Below are positions 34,264 through 43,714 of a stretch of DNA of 64,000 nt, one piece after another (within the stretch, counting starts at the first letter, position 1; each line of letters begins with the position of its first letter). Below the pieces are notes generated by a model. It ran no database searches and was not told where the DNA came from. It saw only the letters and a program-made list of their open reading frames with translations. The DNA comes from Roseateles depolymerans. GTDB lineage: Bacteria > Pseudomonadota > Gammaproteobacteria > Burkholderiales > Burkholderiaceae_C. The stretch covers positions 1 through 64,000 of the forward strand of contig QFOD01000006.1 of the NCBI GenBank assembly GCA_003241055.1, written 5' to 3'. Made by a program: the position numbers and the translations under genes.

Positions 34264-35927
34264 CCCGCCCCCACTACCAGGTCTGGCCCGCGCGGCTGCC
34301 GCACGCGATCGAGCCACCGGCGACCTCGCTGCCGGACAACCTGGCCATCAGTGCCCGGCGTTTCCCGCATCGGCCGGCGCTGCGCTTCCTGGGCGCGGTG
34401 ACCACCTATGCCGAGCTGGCCGCGCAGGTGGAACGGGTGGCGGCCTGGCTGGCCCGCCAGGGCGTGGCCCGTGGCGAACGGGTGATGGTGGACCTGCAGA
34501 ACTGCCCCCAGCTGGTCATCGCCCACTACGCGATCTGGCGCGTCGGCGCCGTGCTGGTGCCGGTGAACCCGATGTGTCGCGCGGCCGAATTGCAGCACCT
34601 GATGACCGACAGCGGCGCCGTGTTCGCGATCACCAGCGCCGACCTGGTGCCCGAATGGACGGCCGCCGGCTTCGCGGCCGGGCGCCTGCTGGTGACGCAG
34701 CTGGGCGAGGCCTTCGACCCCGCCCACCCGGAGGCGCAAGACCTGCCCCCGGGCTGGCACGACTGGCTGACCGCCCAGCACCCGCTGCCCGCCGGCGCGC
34801 ATCGCTGGCAGGAGGCGCTGGACTGCGGCGCGCCGCCGCCGGTGCCCGAGGGCGGGGCGGACGATCTGGCCCTGCTGCCCTACACCAGTGGCACCACGGG
34901 CCACCCCAAGGGCTGCATGCACCGCCACCGCAGCCTGCAGCACAACATCATGTCCGGGGCGCTGTGGAGCAGCGCCAGCCACGAGGACGTGGTGCTGGGC
35001 GTGGTGCCCATGTTCCACATCACCGGCATCGTCGTCGTGCTGCACGGCACGCTGGCGCAGGGCGCCTGCCTGGTGCTGATGCCGCGCTGGCAGCGCGAGT
35101 ACGCGGCCCGCCTGATCGCGCAGCACCGCGTGACCCGCTGGACCAACATCCCCACCATGGTCATCGACCTGCTGGCCAGCCCCGAGGCCGAGCATTTCGA
35201 CCTCTCCAGCCTCATCACGATAGGCGGTGGCGGCGCGGCCATGCCGCAGGCCATCGCCGAGCGGCTGTGGCAGCGCTGGGGTCTGCGCTACATGGAGGGC
35301 TACGGCCTCACCGAGACCGCGGCGCCCAGCCACACCAACCCCTACGACGCCCCCAAGCAGCAGTGCCTGGGCATTCCCATCATCAGCTGCGATGCGCGCG
35401 TGGTCGACCCCGACACCCTGCGCGAGCTGCCGCCCGGCGAGGTGGGCGAGATCATCATCCACGGGCCCATGGTGTTCGACGGCTACTGGGGCCGGCCGGA
35501 CGCGACCGCCGACGCCTTCATCCAGTTCGAGGGCAAGCGTTTCTTCCGCACCGGCGACATCGGCACGACCGACGCGCAGGGCTACTTCTTCATCACCGAC
35601 CGGCTCAAGCGCATGATCAACGCGAGCGGCTTCAAGGTCTGGCCGGCCGAGGTGGAGAACCTGATGCACGGCCACCCCGGCGTGGCCGAGGCCTGCGTGA
35701 TCTCGGCGCCCGACGCCTACCGCGGCGAGACCGTGAAGGCGCTGGTCGTGAAGCGCGCCGGCTTCGAGGCCTTGACCGAGGCCGAGCTGCGCGACTGGTG
35801 CCACGCCCACATGTCGGCCTACAAGGCGCCGCGGCTCGTCGAGTTCGTGCCCAGCCTGCCCAAGAGCGGCGCCGGCAAGATCATGTGGCGCACGCTGCAG
35901 GAGCGCGAAAAGGGCCGGCAGGCCTGA
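34260..35927 (+). CDS. AMP-forming medium/long-chain acyl-CoA ligase
   Basis: This 555-residue acyl-adenylate-forming enzyme has the P-loop LPYTSGTTGHPKGCMHRH, the acyl-site strand YMEGYGLTETAAPSH, RTGDIGTTDAQGYFFITDRLKR and the final catalytic lysine in PKSGAGKIMWR. It activates fatty or aromatic acids to CoA thioesters via acyl-AMP, with AlkK-like overall layout. It is translationally coupled to the EamA transporter by ATGA. The pairing suggests uptake or export of the acid, or a related compound, handled by the ligase (inference). Confidence 0.92.
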   Translation: MTRPHYQVWPARLPHAIEPPATSLPDNLAISARRFPHRPALRFLGAVTTYAELAAQVERVAAWLARQGVARGERVMVDLQNCPQLVIAHYAIWRVGAVLVPVNPMCRAAELQHLMTDSGAVFAITSADLVPEWTAAGFAAGRLLVTQLGEAFDPAHPEAQDLPPGWHDWLTAQHPLPAGAHRWQEALDCGAPPPVPEGGADDLALLPYTSGTTGHPKGCMHRHRSLQHNIMSGALWSSASHEDVVLGVVPMFHITGIVVVLHGTLAQGACLVLMPRWQREYAARLIAQHRVTRWTNIPTMVIDLLASPEAEHFDLSSLITIGGGGAAMPQAIAERLWQRWGLRYMEGYGLTETAAPSHTNPYDAPKQQCLGIPIISCDARVVDPDTLRELPPGEVGEIIIHGPMVFDGYWGRPDATADAFIQFEGKRFFRTGDIGTTDAQGYFFITDRLKRMINASGFKVWPAEVENLMHGHPGVAEACVISAPDAYRGETVKALVVKRAGFEALTEAELRDWCHAHMSAYKAPRLVEFVPSLPKSGAGKIMWRTLQEREKGRQA

Positions 35928-35996
35928 GCACCGCAGGATGCTGGCCCGCCGGGAGTTCGGTGTCCGCAGCGTGGACGGACACCGGCTGATGTTCGG

Positions 35997-36683
35997 TCAG
36001 TCGCTGGACTGAGACCGGCGGCGCACCGCGACGGCAATGCCCATCAGGCCCAGCGCCAGCAGGCCGTAGGTGGAGGGCTCGGGCACCGGCGCGGCCGTGA
36101 TGCTGGCGCCGCGCACGTTCTCGTAGGCGAAGCCGTTCAGCGTCACCGAGTAGTCGGCGTTCACCGTGATGTCGGCATAGCCGTAGAACACGTCGCTGGC
36201 GGAGGCGCCGCTGGCGTCGCGGATCGTCAGGCCCAGGTAGCCCCGGCCGGGCGCCCAGTTGCCGAACATCGGGCCGAGGTCCGGGTAGCCGTCACCCGGG
36301 CTTTGCACGCCCACGCCGGCGCCGATCACCGCGCCCGCCTCGAAGCGGGCCGGGTTCATGTTGTCGGCGTAGATCACGCCGTTGCCGCGCGAGAAGAAGC
36401 CCTGCGTGAAGATCATCGCCTCGGGCGTTGGCTGCGAGCCGTCCAGCAGCAGGAAGAACAGGCCGTCGTCGTACAGCGTGGCGGGGAAGTAGTAGCCGCG
36501 CGATTCGGCATAGCCGGTCAGCGGGTTGAACCACACGCCGGTGCCGTCGAAATTGCCGCCACCGGGGTTGAGCTCGGTGGTGAGCGGGGTGCTCAGCGTG
36601 GTGGTGATGACCGCGGCCGGGCTGGCCTGGGCCAGCGCGAGCGCCAGCAGCGAGGCCAGGCTCAGGCGGGGTAGTGCGCGCAT
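35997..36683 (-). CDS. PEP-CTERM sorting domain protein
   Basis: This 228-residue exported protein has a signal peptide (RALPRLSLASLLALALAQASPAA) and a C-terminal PEP-CTERM tail: the motif VPEP, then a hydrophobic span and the basic end RRRSQ. Such tails are recognised by exosortase, which is not in this window. The body is beta-rich with no known enzyme motif. GGAG lies in front of ATG 36683. It is convergent with the acyl-CoA ligase gene. Confidence 0.87.
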   Translation of the reverse strand: MRALPRLSLASLLALALAQASPAAVITTTLSTPLTTELNPGGGNFDGTGVWFNPLTGYAESRGYYFPATLYDDGLFFLLLDGSQPTPEAMIFTQGFFSRGNGVIYADNMNPARFEAGAVIGAGVGVQSPGDGYPDLGPMFGNWAPGRGYLGLTIRDASGASASDVFYGYADITVNADYSVTLNGFAYENVRGASITAAPVPEPSTYGLLALGLMGIAVAVRRRSQSSD

Positions 36684-36803
36684 AAGAACTCCGAAATGCT
36701 TGCAGACACCCGGTGGAGTCTGCGCGCAGCGGGCAAGTCCTGACACCCCTGGAACATGTGATGCCCGGCCTGGGACTTTCCCCGAGCCGGGCCGGCGGGC
36801 GCC

Positions 36804-38177
36804 TCAGGCCCTAAGCGTGAAGCCGATGGCGGTGATGCCGTCCTCGCAGTGCACCGAGGTCTCGCCGCCATGCATGTGGGCGATGGCGCGCACGATGGCC
36901 AGCCCCAGGCCGAAGCGGTCGCCGGAGCGGGTGCGCGAGCTCTCGCCGCGCCAGAAGCGGTCGAACATGCGCTGTTGCACCTCCGGCGGGATGGCCGGGC
37001 CGGGGTTGCGCACCAGCACCTGGGCCAGGCCGTCGTCCTCGCTGATGCGCACCGTCAGCTCCGCGCCTTCCGGCGCGTGGCGGGAGCCGTTGGTCAGCAG
37101 GTTCACCAGCGCCCGGCGCACCAGCACGCGGTTGGCGCGAACCTGCGCGTCGCCCTGCACGCTGAGGTGCTGCCGACGTTCCTCCAGCACCGCCTCGACG
37201 AAGTCGCCCACGCTGAGCGCCTCATCACGCAGCGACACCGGCTCGACGTTCTCCGGGCCGTCGCCGCGGTCGGCCCGGGCCAGGAACAGCATGTCGTTGA
37301 CCATGTAGGCCAGCGAGCGCAGCTCCTCCAGGTGCGACTCCAGCACCTCGCGCAGCTCGGGCAGCGGGCGGTCGCGGGCCAGCGCCACCTCGGCGCCGTT
37401 GATCATGATGGCCAGCGGCGTGCGCAGCTCGTGCGCGACGTCGGCGTTGAAACCCTCCAGCTGGCCCCAGGCGGTTTCCATGCGGGCCAGCACCTCGTTG
37501 AAGCGCTCGGCCAGCGGCATCAGCTCGGCGCTGCCCTCCGGCAGCGTGAGCCGGCGCGACAGCGCGCCGGGCTGGATCGCGGCGGCCTCGTCCGAAAGCC
37601 GCAGGATGGAGCGCAGCCCGCGCCGCGTGGCGAACAGCGACAGTCCCACCGTGCCCAGCACGCCCAGCGCGCAGACCGAGAGGCTGAGCTCGTCGTAGCG
37701 CTTGAGCATCTCGGCGCGGGGCCGCGGGTCCATGCCGATCAGCACCTGCACGCCGGCCAGCAGCGGGTTGGCATCGGCCAGCTGATAGCTGGTGCCGCGC
37801 AGCTCCACGCCGTCATGCCGGCGCAGCCGCAGCCGGTCGCCATCGGGGTGCAGCGTGGGCGGCAGCGGCTCGGCGCCGTAGATGACGGAGCCGTCCTGGC
37901 GCACCAGCCAGACGTTCCAGCGGTAGCGGCCGCCGATGCTGGTGGCATCGAGATGGCGGCGCAGCATGGGCAGGTCGTCTTCCGAGTGCACCTCGTCGAT
38001 GAAGCGCTGCACCACCTGGGTCTTGCCCTGCAGGTCGGCATGCTCGTCCGCCATCAGCACCTGCTCCAGCGCCTTGTGCAGCAGGAAACCCGCCACCGCG
38101 AACACCAGCACCGCCACCAGCGCCAGCATCAGCCCCAGGCGCGCGGCGATGGAGCCCAGGCCCACCGGCGCCTTCAT
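36804..38177 (-). CDS. Sensor histidine kinase, CusS/IrlS-like
   Basis: The 457-residue protein has membrane segments at about 13-34 and 166-185, a periplasmic loop between them, then HAMP, HisKA with H249 (NADVAHELRTPLAI) and HATPase_c (NLLTNGSRHAPEG, RNPGPAIPPEV, FGLGLAIVRAIAHMHGG). This is the layout of heavy-metal sensor kinases. ATG 38177 overlaps the regulator stop (ATGA). A CzcE-like protein gene 1.6 kb upstream supports a metal signal, though this is inference. Confidence 0.9.
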   Translation of the reverse strand: MKAPVGLGSIAARLGLMLALVAVLVFAVAGFLLHKALEQVLMADEHADLQGKTQVVQRFIDEVHSEDDLPMLRRHLDATSIGGRYRWNVWLVRQDGSVIYGAEPLPPTLHPDGDRLRLRRHDGVELRGTSYQLADANPLLAGVQVLIGMDPRPRAEMLKRYDELSLSVCALGVLGTVGLSLFATRRGLRSILRLSDEAAAIQPGALSRRLTLPEGSAELMPLAERFNEVLARMETAWGQLEGFNADVAHELRTPLAIMINGAEVALARDRPLPELREVLESHLEELRSLAYMVNDMLFLARADRGDGPENVEPVSLRDEALSVGDFVEAVLEERRQHLSVQGDAQVRANRVLVRRALVNLLTNGSRHAPEGAELTVRISEDDGLAQVLVRNPGPAIPPEVQQRMFDRFWRGESSRTRSGDRFGLGLAIVRAIAHMHGGETSVHCEDGITAIGFTLRA

Positions 38178-38860
38178 GGCAGTTCCAGCACGTAGCCCAT
38201 GCCGCGCACGGTGCGCAGCATCTTGGTGGCGAAGGGGTCGTCCATCTTGGCGCGCAGGCGGCGCACGGCCACCTCCACGACATTGGTGTCGCTGTCGAAG
38301 TTCATGTCCCACACCTGCTCGGCCAGCACGGTGCGCGACAGCACCTCGCCCTGGCGTCGCATCAGCAATGCCAGCAGCAGGAATTCCTTGTTGGTCAGCT
38401 CGATGGCCTGGCCGGCGCGCCAGGCCTTGCGGCGGGCCAGGTCCAGCTGCAGTTCGCCCAGCACCAGCTGGTTGCTGGCCTCGGCCACGCCGCCGGTGGA
38501 ACGCACGCCGCGGCGCCGCAGCGCCGTCAGCCGCGCCAGCAGCTCGCTGAAGGCGAAGGGCTTCACGAGGTAGTCGTCGGCCCCCTCATGCAGCCCGTGC
38601 ACCCGGTCTTCCACCCGGTCGCGGGCGGTCAGCATCAGCACGGCCACGTCCTTCTGGGCCTTGACCGCCTTCAGGATGCTGAAGCCGTCGACACCGGGGA
38701 GCATCACGTCCAGCACGATGAGCTCGTACTCGCCGTGCAGCGCGAGGTGCCGGCCATCGATGCCGTCGCTCGCCACGTCCACGACGTAGCCGTTCTCGGT
38801 CAGGCCCTTGCGCAGATAGTCCGCCAGCTTGGGCTCATCCTCGACGACGAGGACCCGCAT
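38174..38860 (-). CDS. OmpR-family response regulator, CusR/IrlR-like
   Basis: The 228-residue regulator has D51 as phosphorylation site (VLDVMLPGVDGF), LTARDRVEDRV and the lysine in DDYLVKPFAF. The C-terminal winged helix has WDMNFDSDTNVVEVAVRRLRAK, which is typical of the CusR/IrlR/PcoR subgroup for metals. GGGAGAAGAC precedes ATG 38860, which defines the start. It is coupled to the kinase gene. Confidence 0.93.
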   Translation of the reverse strand: MRVLVVEDEPKLADYLRKGLTENGYVVDVASDGIDGRHLALHGEYELIVLDVMLPGVDGFSILKAVKAQKDVAVLMLTARDRVEDRVHGLHEGADDYLVKPFAFSELLARLTALRRRGVRSTGGVAEASNQLVLGELQLDLARRKAWRAGQAIELTNKEFLLLALLMRRQGEVLSRTVLAEQVWDMNFDSDTNVVEVAVRRLRAKMDDPFATKMLRTVRGMGYVLELP

Positions 38861-38922
38861 GTCTTCTCCCGGTGTTCGCCCCGGTCGGGGCCCGCGGTGC
38901 ATGATCGCACCGGCTGCGTGTC

Positions 38923-39714
38923 TCAGCGTTCGCCGTGGGCGGCGGCGATGATGAGCTGCGCCACCTCCTGCGGGTGCGACAGCAGCGACACATGGCTGGC
39001 CGGCAGCTCGATGGTTTTGGCGCCCATGCGCTTGGCCATGAAGCGCTGCAGCTCGGGGTCGATGGTGCGGTCCTGCGTGGACACGGCATACCAGGTCGGC
39101 TTCAGGCGCCAGGCGGCCACCGTGGTCCTGGCCTGCGTGATGGCGCGGGCGAAGGGCTGCTGCACCGCGAAGTAGCTGCGGGCCTCGGCCGTGGGCAGGT
39201 CACCGGCGAAGTCCTTCAGGAAGGCGCCCTCGCTCAGCGCGGCCCAGTCGCCGCTCCACTGGATGCCCGCGGACGCCGGGGCCGGCGTGAACTTGCGGGT
39301 CAGCGCGGGGTAGTCCTCGCCGGCATCGGGCGCGCGGGCGGCGATGTAGACCAGGCCGGCCACCTTGGCCTCGTCACCGGCCTCGCTGATGACCATGCCG
39401 GCATAGGAGTGCCCCACCAGCAGCGTCGGGCCGTCCTGCTGGGCCAGCGCGCGCTTCACGGCGGCGGCATCGTCGGCCAGGCTGGTCAGCGGGTTCTGAA
39501 CCGCGGTCACGTGCAGGCCCTGGGCCTGCAGCAGCGGGATCACCTTGCCCCAGCTGGAGCCGTCGGCGAACAGGCCGTGCACCAGCACGATGTTCTTGAC
39601 GGGCACCGGCGCGGGGACGGTGGCCTGGGCCTGGGCGGTGCCGGACAGGGTGGTGGCGAGCGTGGCCACGGCGGCGAGCGAGCCCAGGCGGCTCAGCAGA
39701 TGTCGACGGTTCAT
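38923..39714 (-). CDS. Exported alpha/beta hydrolase, EstC-like
   Basis: This 263-residue protein has a signal peptide (RLGSLAAVATLATTLSGTAQAQ) and an alpha/beta-hydrolase fold. IVLVHGLFADGSSW is the oxyanion loop, the nucleophile is in LVGHSYAGMV, and the histidine is in ELPASHVSLLSHP. Family relatives act as esterases. It precedes the two-component operon on the same strand by about 60 bp. Substrate unknown. Confidence 0.88.
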   Translation of the reverse strand: MNRRHLLSRLGSLAAVATLATTLSGTAQAQATVPAPVPVKNIVLVHGLFADGSSWGKVIPLLQAQGLHVTAVQNPLTSLADDAAAVKRALAQQDGPTLLVGHSYAGMVISEAGDEAKVAGLVYIAARAPDAGEDYPALTRKFTPAPASAGIQWSGDWAALSEGAFLKDFAGDLPTAEARSYFAVQQPFARAITQARTTVAAWRLKPTWYAVSTQDRTIDPELQRFMAKRMGAKTIELPASHVSLLSHPQEVAQLIIAAAHGER

Positions 39715-39816
39715 GGGTATGGGGTCAGGTCAGGCGCCCGGCGGTGTGGCCGCGGCGCCCGGGGGTTGGGAAAGGGGCGGTGCGCGGCAGGGCGGGCCTG
39801 CCGGGCGAGTCGCGCA

Positions 39817-40161
39817 TCACTGGAAGGTGGGGTCGCGGTCCACGCTGACGCCCAGGCCGTGCGTCATGAAGCCGGCCGGTGCGATGCGGCTGAGCTCGAC
39901 GTTGCGGCCACCCAGGCCGTTGAAGGTCCAGGTGAAGGACTTGTCGCCGTCGACGAACTTCACGGTCTCGCCGTAGTTCACGCCGATGGTGCGGGCGCTC
40001 TTGTCGACGTTGACGACGCGCTCCGCCTGCTGGCCGGTCTGCGAGCTGCCGTAGATGCACATGCCGTTGCCGAAGCGGTCCTGGCAGGCAGCGTGGGCGA
40101 AGGCGGGCAGGGCGATGGCAACGATGCCGGCGGCGCGGATCAGGGCGGTGCGGGTGTTCAT
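39817..40161 (-). CDS. CzcE-like small periplasmic protein
   Basis: The 114-residue protein has a signal peptide (ALIRAAGIVAIALPAFAHA) and a compact beta domain. The pattern RVVNVDKSARTIGVNYGETVKF followed by FTWTFNG and SRIAPAGF is that of CzcE, a copper/heavy-metal-binding periplasmic protein of Cupriavidus. Cysteines occur at ACQDRFGNGMC. It lies upstream of the CusS-like sensor operon. Length is close to the family's. Confidence 0.7.
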   Translation of the reverse strand: MNTRTALIRAAGIVAIALPAFAHAACQDRFGNGMCIYGSSQTGQQAERVVNVDKSARTIGVNYGETVKFVDGDKSFTWTFNGLGGRNVELSRIAPAGFMTHGLGVSVDRDPTFQ

Positions 40162-40289
40162 GATGGAGTCCTCGGTGGGTTGCTGCAGCGGCGGGAGTGC
40201 CGTCTGCATGTCCATCACTGTAGAAATCGGCCCGCGACGCCAGGCGCACAGGCAGATTACAAATTCGTCATCCGCACCGGCCCGGGCGC

Positions 40290-41585
40290 TCAGGCTTCGT
40301 CGGCCTCGGGCAGGTGGATCAGCCCGGTATGGAAGTCGTACTCGAACACCTCGCCATAGCGCGCCCATTCGATGGCCACCCGCAGCACGCGTTCGGCCTC
40401 GTGCGCGTCCATGCCCTCCATCAGCAGCTTCAGGAAGGGCTCCTCCTTCAGCTCGCCGTCGGCCTCCTGCTCCAGGCTGTGGCGGATGAAGGCGGCCAGC
40501 GGCACATGCTCCAGCAGCTGCTGGCCGAACACCTGGCGGCGGAACTCGTGACTGCCCTCCACGTAGCGGTGGCCCAGCGGGGTCAGCAGCAGGTCGCCGC
40601 CGCTGAGCTGGGCCAGGCCCAGGCGGTTCAGCGCGTCGGCCAGCGGCAGCAGGTCCTCGTCGGTCAGCTCGCTTTCCTCGGCCAGCTGCGGCAGGTCGGC
40701 ACGGCCGTGGAACTGCTCGTCGGCCAGCAGCTCCAGCAGGCTTTCCATGCGGCCCACGTCGGCCTCGGGCAGGCGGTCGGAGAGATGCGGGCGCGGCGCC
40801 TCGCCGGCCGTGCCGGACACCGGCGTGGCGCTGGTCATCAGCCGGTAGACCTCGTCGATCAGCAGGCGCACCTCGGGGCTGTCGGCCCGGCGCGGGCGCG
40901 GCAGCGTGATGGGCAGCTCGGCGCGCACGCGGCCCGGGTTGCTGGAGAAGATCAGCACGCGGTCGGCCATCATCACGGCCTCCTCGATGTTGTGCGACAC
41001 CACCAGCATGGCCTGTGTCGGCATCTGGCCGCCGTCCCACAGGTCCAGGATCTCGTTGCGCAGGCGCTCGCCGGTCAGCACGTCCAGCGCCGAGAAGGCC
41101 TCGTCCATCAGCAGCACCGGCGGCTCCATCACCAGCGCGCGCGCCATGCCCACGCGCTGGCGCATGCCGCCCGACAGCTCGCGCGGCAGCGCGCCCTCGA
41201 AGCCGGCCAGCCCGATCAGCGCAATGGCGGCCTCGGCCCGCTGCGCCCGCTCGGCCGCCGCCACGCCCGCGGCCTCCAGCCCCAGTTCCACGTTCTGCTG
41301 CACGGTCAGCCAGGGGAACAGCGCAAAGCTCTGGAACACCATCGCGATGCCCTGCGCCGGCCCGAACAGCGGCTGGCCGCGGTAGTGCACATCGCCCGCA
41401 TCCGCCGGGATCAGCCCGGCCATGATGCGCAGCAGCGTGCTCTTGCCCGAGCCGCTCTGGCCCAGCAGCGCGACGATCTCGCCCTTTTTCAGCGTGAAGT
41501 CCACGTGCTCCAGCACCGTGCGCAGGCTGCCGTCCGCAGACTTGAAGCCCTTGGCGACGTTCTTCAGTTCGATCAATGCGGTCAT
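40290..41585 (-). CDS. ABC transporter ATPase, nitrate/sulfonate/taurine type, with extra C-terminal domain
   Basis: This 431-residue protein is longer than the usual 260. The N-terminal 230 residues are an ABC ATPase (Walker A GQSGSGKSTL, signature ELSGGMRQRVGMARAL, Walker B LLMDEAFSALD) of the SsuB/TauB/NrtD type. The rest is a helical AAA-associated domain, seen in some of these ATPases (DRLPEADVGRMESLLELL onward). It lies 170 bp downstream of the gene for the fused permease. No binding protein is adjacent. Confidence 0.9.
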   Translation of the reverse strand: MTALIELKNVAKGFKSADGSLRTVLEHVDFTLKKGEIVALLGQSGSGKSTLLRIMAGLIPADAGDVHYRGQPLFGPAQGIAMVFQSFALFPWLTVQQNVELGLEAAGVAAAERAQRAEAAIALIGLAGFEGALPRELSGGMRQRVGMARALVMEPPVLLMDEAFSALDVLTGERLRNEILDLWDGGQMPTQAMLVVSHNIEEAVMMADRVLIFSSNPGRVRAELPITLPRPRRADSPEVRLLIDEVYRLMTSATPVSGTAGEAPRPHLSDRLPEADVGRMESLLELLADEQFHGRADLPQLAEESELTDEDLLPLADALNRLGLAQLSGGDLLLTPLGHRYVEGSHEFRRQVFGQQLLEHVPLAAFIRHSLEQEADGELKEEPFLKLLMEGMDAHEAERVLRVAIEWARYGEVFEYDFHTGLIHLPEADEA

Positions 41586-41655
41586 GTCGGGTGATTCCCT
41601 TGATTTGACGGGCCGAGCGCCGGGCCGCTCCCAAGCCGGCCCGCGTGGGCGATGT

Positions 41656-41678
41656 GCTGGCCGGTCGATCCGGCCAGC
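41656..41678. repeat. Strong hairpin between permease and ATPase genes
   Basis: GCTGGCCGG and CCGGCCAGC surround a 5-base loop. No T-run follows, and it may stabilise or punctuate the mRNA. A similar CCAAAGCC-loop-GGCTTTGG hairpin lies at 43634-43652, upstream of the permease. Confidence 0.4.
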
Positions 41679-41755
41679 ATCGCCGTCCCCTCGGGGGGCC
41701 GACCAGGCACGCCCGCGTGCAGCGTGGCGCGGCTGGGCGAGGGGCGGATGTCCTT

Positions 41756-43483
41756 CTAGAAGTGCATTCGTTCCTCAGCGACGCGATACAGCCGCCGCCA
41801 AACCCAGTGGTTCAGCGTCATCACGAACACGCACATCACGCCGATGCCCAGCGCGATGCGCGGGAAGTCGCCCGCGGTGGTCATCTGCTGGATGTAGCTG
41901 CCCAGGCCCTGGGCCTGGAGCTGGGTGTCGCCCCAGCTGACGTATTCGGCCACGATGCTGGCGTTCCAGGAGCCGCCGCTGGCGGTGATGGCGCCCGTCA
42001 CGAAGCTGGGGAAGACGGCCGGCAGCAGGTAGCGCCGCCAGGCCAGCCAGCCCCTGAGGCCCAGGTTCTGCGCGGCCAGGCGCAGCTCGGTGGGGATGCT
42101 GGACGCACCCGCCACCACGTTGAAGAGCAAATACCACTGCGTGCCCAGGATGATGAGCGGCGACAGCCACAGGTCCGGGTCCAGCCGGTACTTCACGATC
42201 ACCAGCACGGCCATCGGGAACACCAGGTTGGACGGGAAGGCTGCCAGGAACTGCGCCACCGCCTGCACCCGGCCGGCGATGCGCGGGTTCAGGCCAATCC
42301 ACACGCCGATGGGCACCCAGATCAGCGAAGCCACCGCGATCAGCACCAGCACCCGCGCCAGCGTGAAGAGGCCCAGCTTGAAAACGTGGGCCGCCTCGCC
42401 CCAGCCCACCTCGGTGTGGATGAAGCTCACCAGCCGCCACACGGCAAACAGCACCAGCGCCGCCACGAACGCATCCCAGGCGCGGCTCCACAGCGGGTTG
42501 GGCGGGCGGGCCTTGGCGCGCAGCGAGCGGCCGTCATAGGTCTTGCGCAGCGGGCGGAAACTCGCCGTCAGCCAGCGCTGCGGCCACTCGGCCAGCTTCT
42601 GCAGCAGCGCGGTGCGGCGCAGCCAGGTCAGCAGCCAGGACTGCGGCGCGTTCTCGCTGCCGGATTCCTCGAAGCGGAACTTGTCCGCCCAGGCCAGCAG
42701 CGGCCGGAAGAACAGCTGGTCGTACAGCAGGATGCCGATCAGCATGCCCAGGATGGCCCAGCCGATGGCACCCAGGTCGCGCGCCTCGATGGCCACCGCG
42801 ATGTAGGAGCCCACGCCGGGCAGCTTGATGTCCTGGCCGGCCACCGAGATGGCCTCCGACGCCACCACGAAGAACCAGCCGCCGGACATGCTCATCATCA
42901 TGTTCCACAGCAGGCCCGGCATCGCGAACGGCAGCTCCAGCCGCCAGAAGCGCTGCCAGCCCGACAGCTGGAAGATGCGCGCCGCCTCGCTCAGCTCGGA
43001 CGGCACGGTGCGCAGCGACTGGTACAGGCTGAACGCCATGTTCCAGGCCTGGCTGGTGAAGATGGCGAACAGCGCCGCCAGCTCCACGCCGAACAGATTG
43101 CCCGGGAAGAGGGCGATGAAGGGCGCCACCGCAATCGCCTGGAAGCCCAGGATGGGGATGGACTGCAGGATGTCCAGCAGCGGCACCAGCACCTTCTCCG
43201 CCGCCCGCACCTTGGCCGCCAGCACCGCGAACACGCAGGCGAACACGACGGACGCGGCCAGCGCGATGAACATGCGCAGCGTGGTGCGCAGCAGGTAGTA
43301 GGGCAGGTTGGCCGGGTCCAGGCTCAGCGGCAGCGCCTCGCCCACATGGAAAGGCCTGGCCATCTGCGCCGCGGCCAGCGCGAGCAGGATCAATACCGCC
43401 AGCACCAGCGGCAGCAGCGCCCAGTCCCAGCGGTTGAAGCTGGCCTCGACGGTGGGGCGGGGGAAGAAACGACGGTCGGCCAT
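41756..43483 (-). CDS. ABC transporter permease, two permease halves fused
   Basis: The 575-residue membrane protein has two copies of a BPD-type permease domain joined in one chain (first about 20-280, second about 320-570). Each has the conserved EAA-like loop: SEAARIFQLSGWQRFWRLELP in the first half and LRLAAQNLGLRGWLAWRRYLLP in the second. It fits ABC importers for nitrate, sulfonate or taurine, where two separate permeases are usual. It is transcribed before the ATPase gene. Confidence 0.9.
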   Translation of the reverse strand: MADRRFFPRPTVEASFNRWDWALLPLVLAVLILLALAAAQMARPFHVGEALPLSLDPANLPYYLLRTTLRMFIALAASVVFACVFAVLAAKVRAAEKVLVPLLDILQSIPILGFQAIAVAPFIALFPGNLFGVELAALFAIFTSQAWNMAFSLYQSLRTVPSELSEAARIFQLSGWQRFWRLELPFAMPGLLWNMMMSMSGGWFFVVASEAISVAGQDIKLPGVGSYIAVAIEARDLGAIGWAILGMLIGILLYDQLFFRPLLAWADKFRFEESGSENAPQSWLLTWLRRTALLQKLAEWPQRWLTASFRPLRKTYDGRSLRAKARPPNPLWSRAWDAFVAALVLFAVWRLVSFIHTEVGWGEAAHVFKLGLFTLARVLVLIAVASLIWVPIGVWIGLNPRIAGRVQAVAQFLAAFPSNLVFPMAVLVIVKYRLDPDLWLSPLIILGTQWYLLFNVVAGASSIPTELRLAAQNLGLRGWLAWRRYLLPAVFPSFVTGAITASGGSWNASIVAEYVSWGDTQLQAQGLGSYIQQMTTAGDFPRIALGIGVMCVFVMTLNHWVWRRLYRVAEERMHF

Positions 43484-43714
43484 GGGGTGCGCAGCCTAAA
43501 CGCCCCAAGTCTCGCCGCTATGAAGGTTCGCTGTCAGCCGCCTTGCGGAAGACTGGCGCTCCCCCACCACGCCCGGCCAGGTCTTGACCCCGCGGCACCC
43601 ACGGAACCGGCTCTGCCGGGCCGTTGGGTGCTGCCAAAGCCAGCGGCTTTGGCCCTCGCTAGGCGCAGCGCGTCCACTGGACACCCTGCGTCCGAGCTCG
43701 GCCCCCTCGAGGGG

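Noticed and set aside
43484..43714. Short frames between the ABC permease and ribA
   Set aside because: They contain a CCAAAGCC/GGCTTTGG hairpin and low-complexity GC-rich sequence with no credible start or domain.
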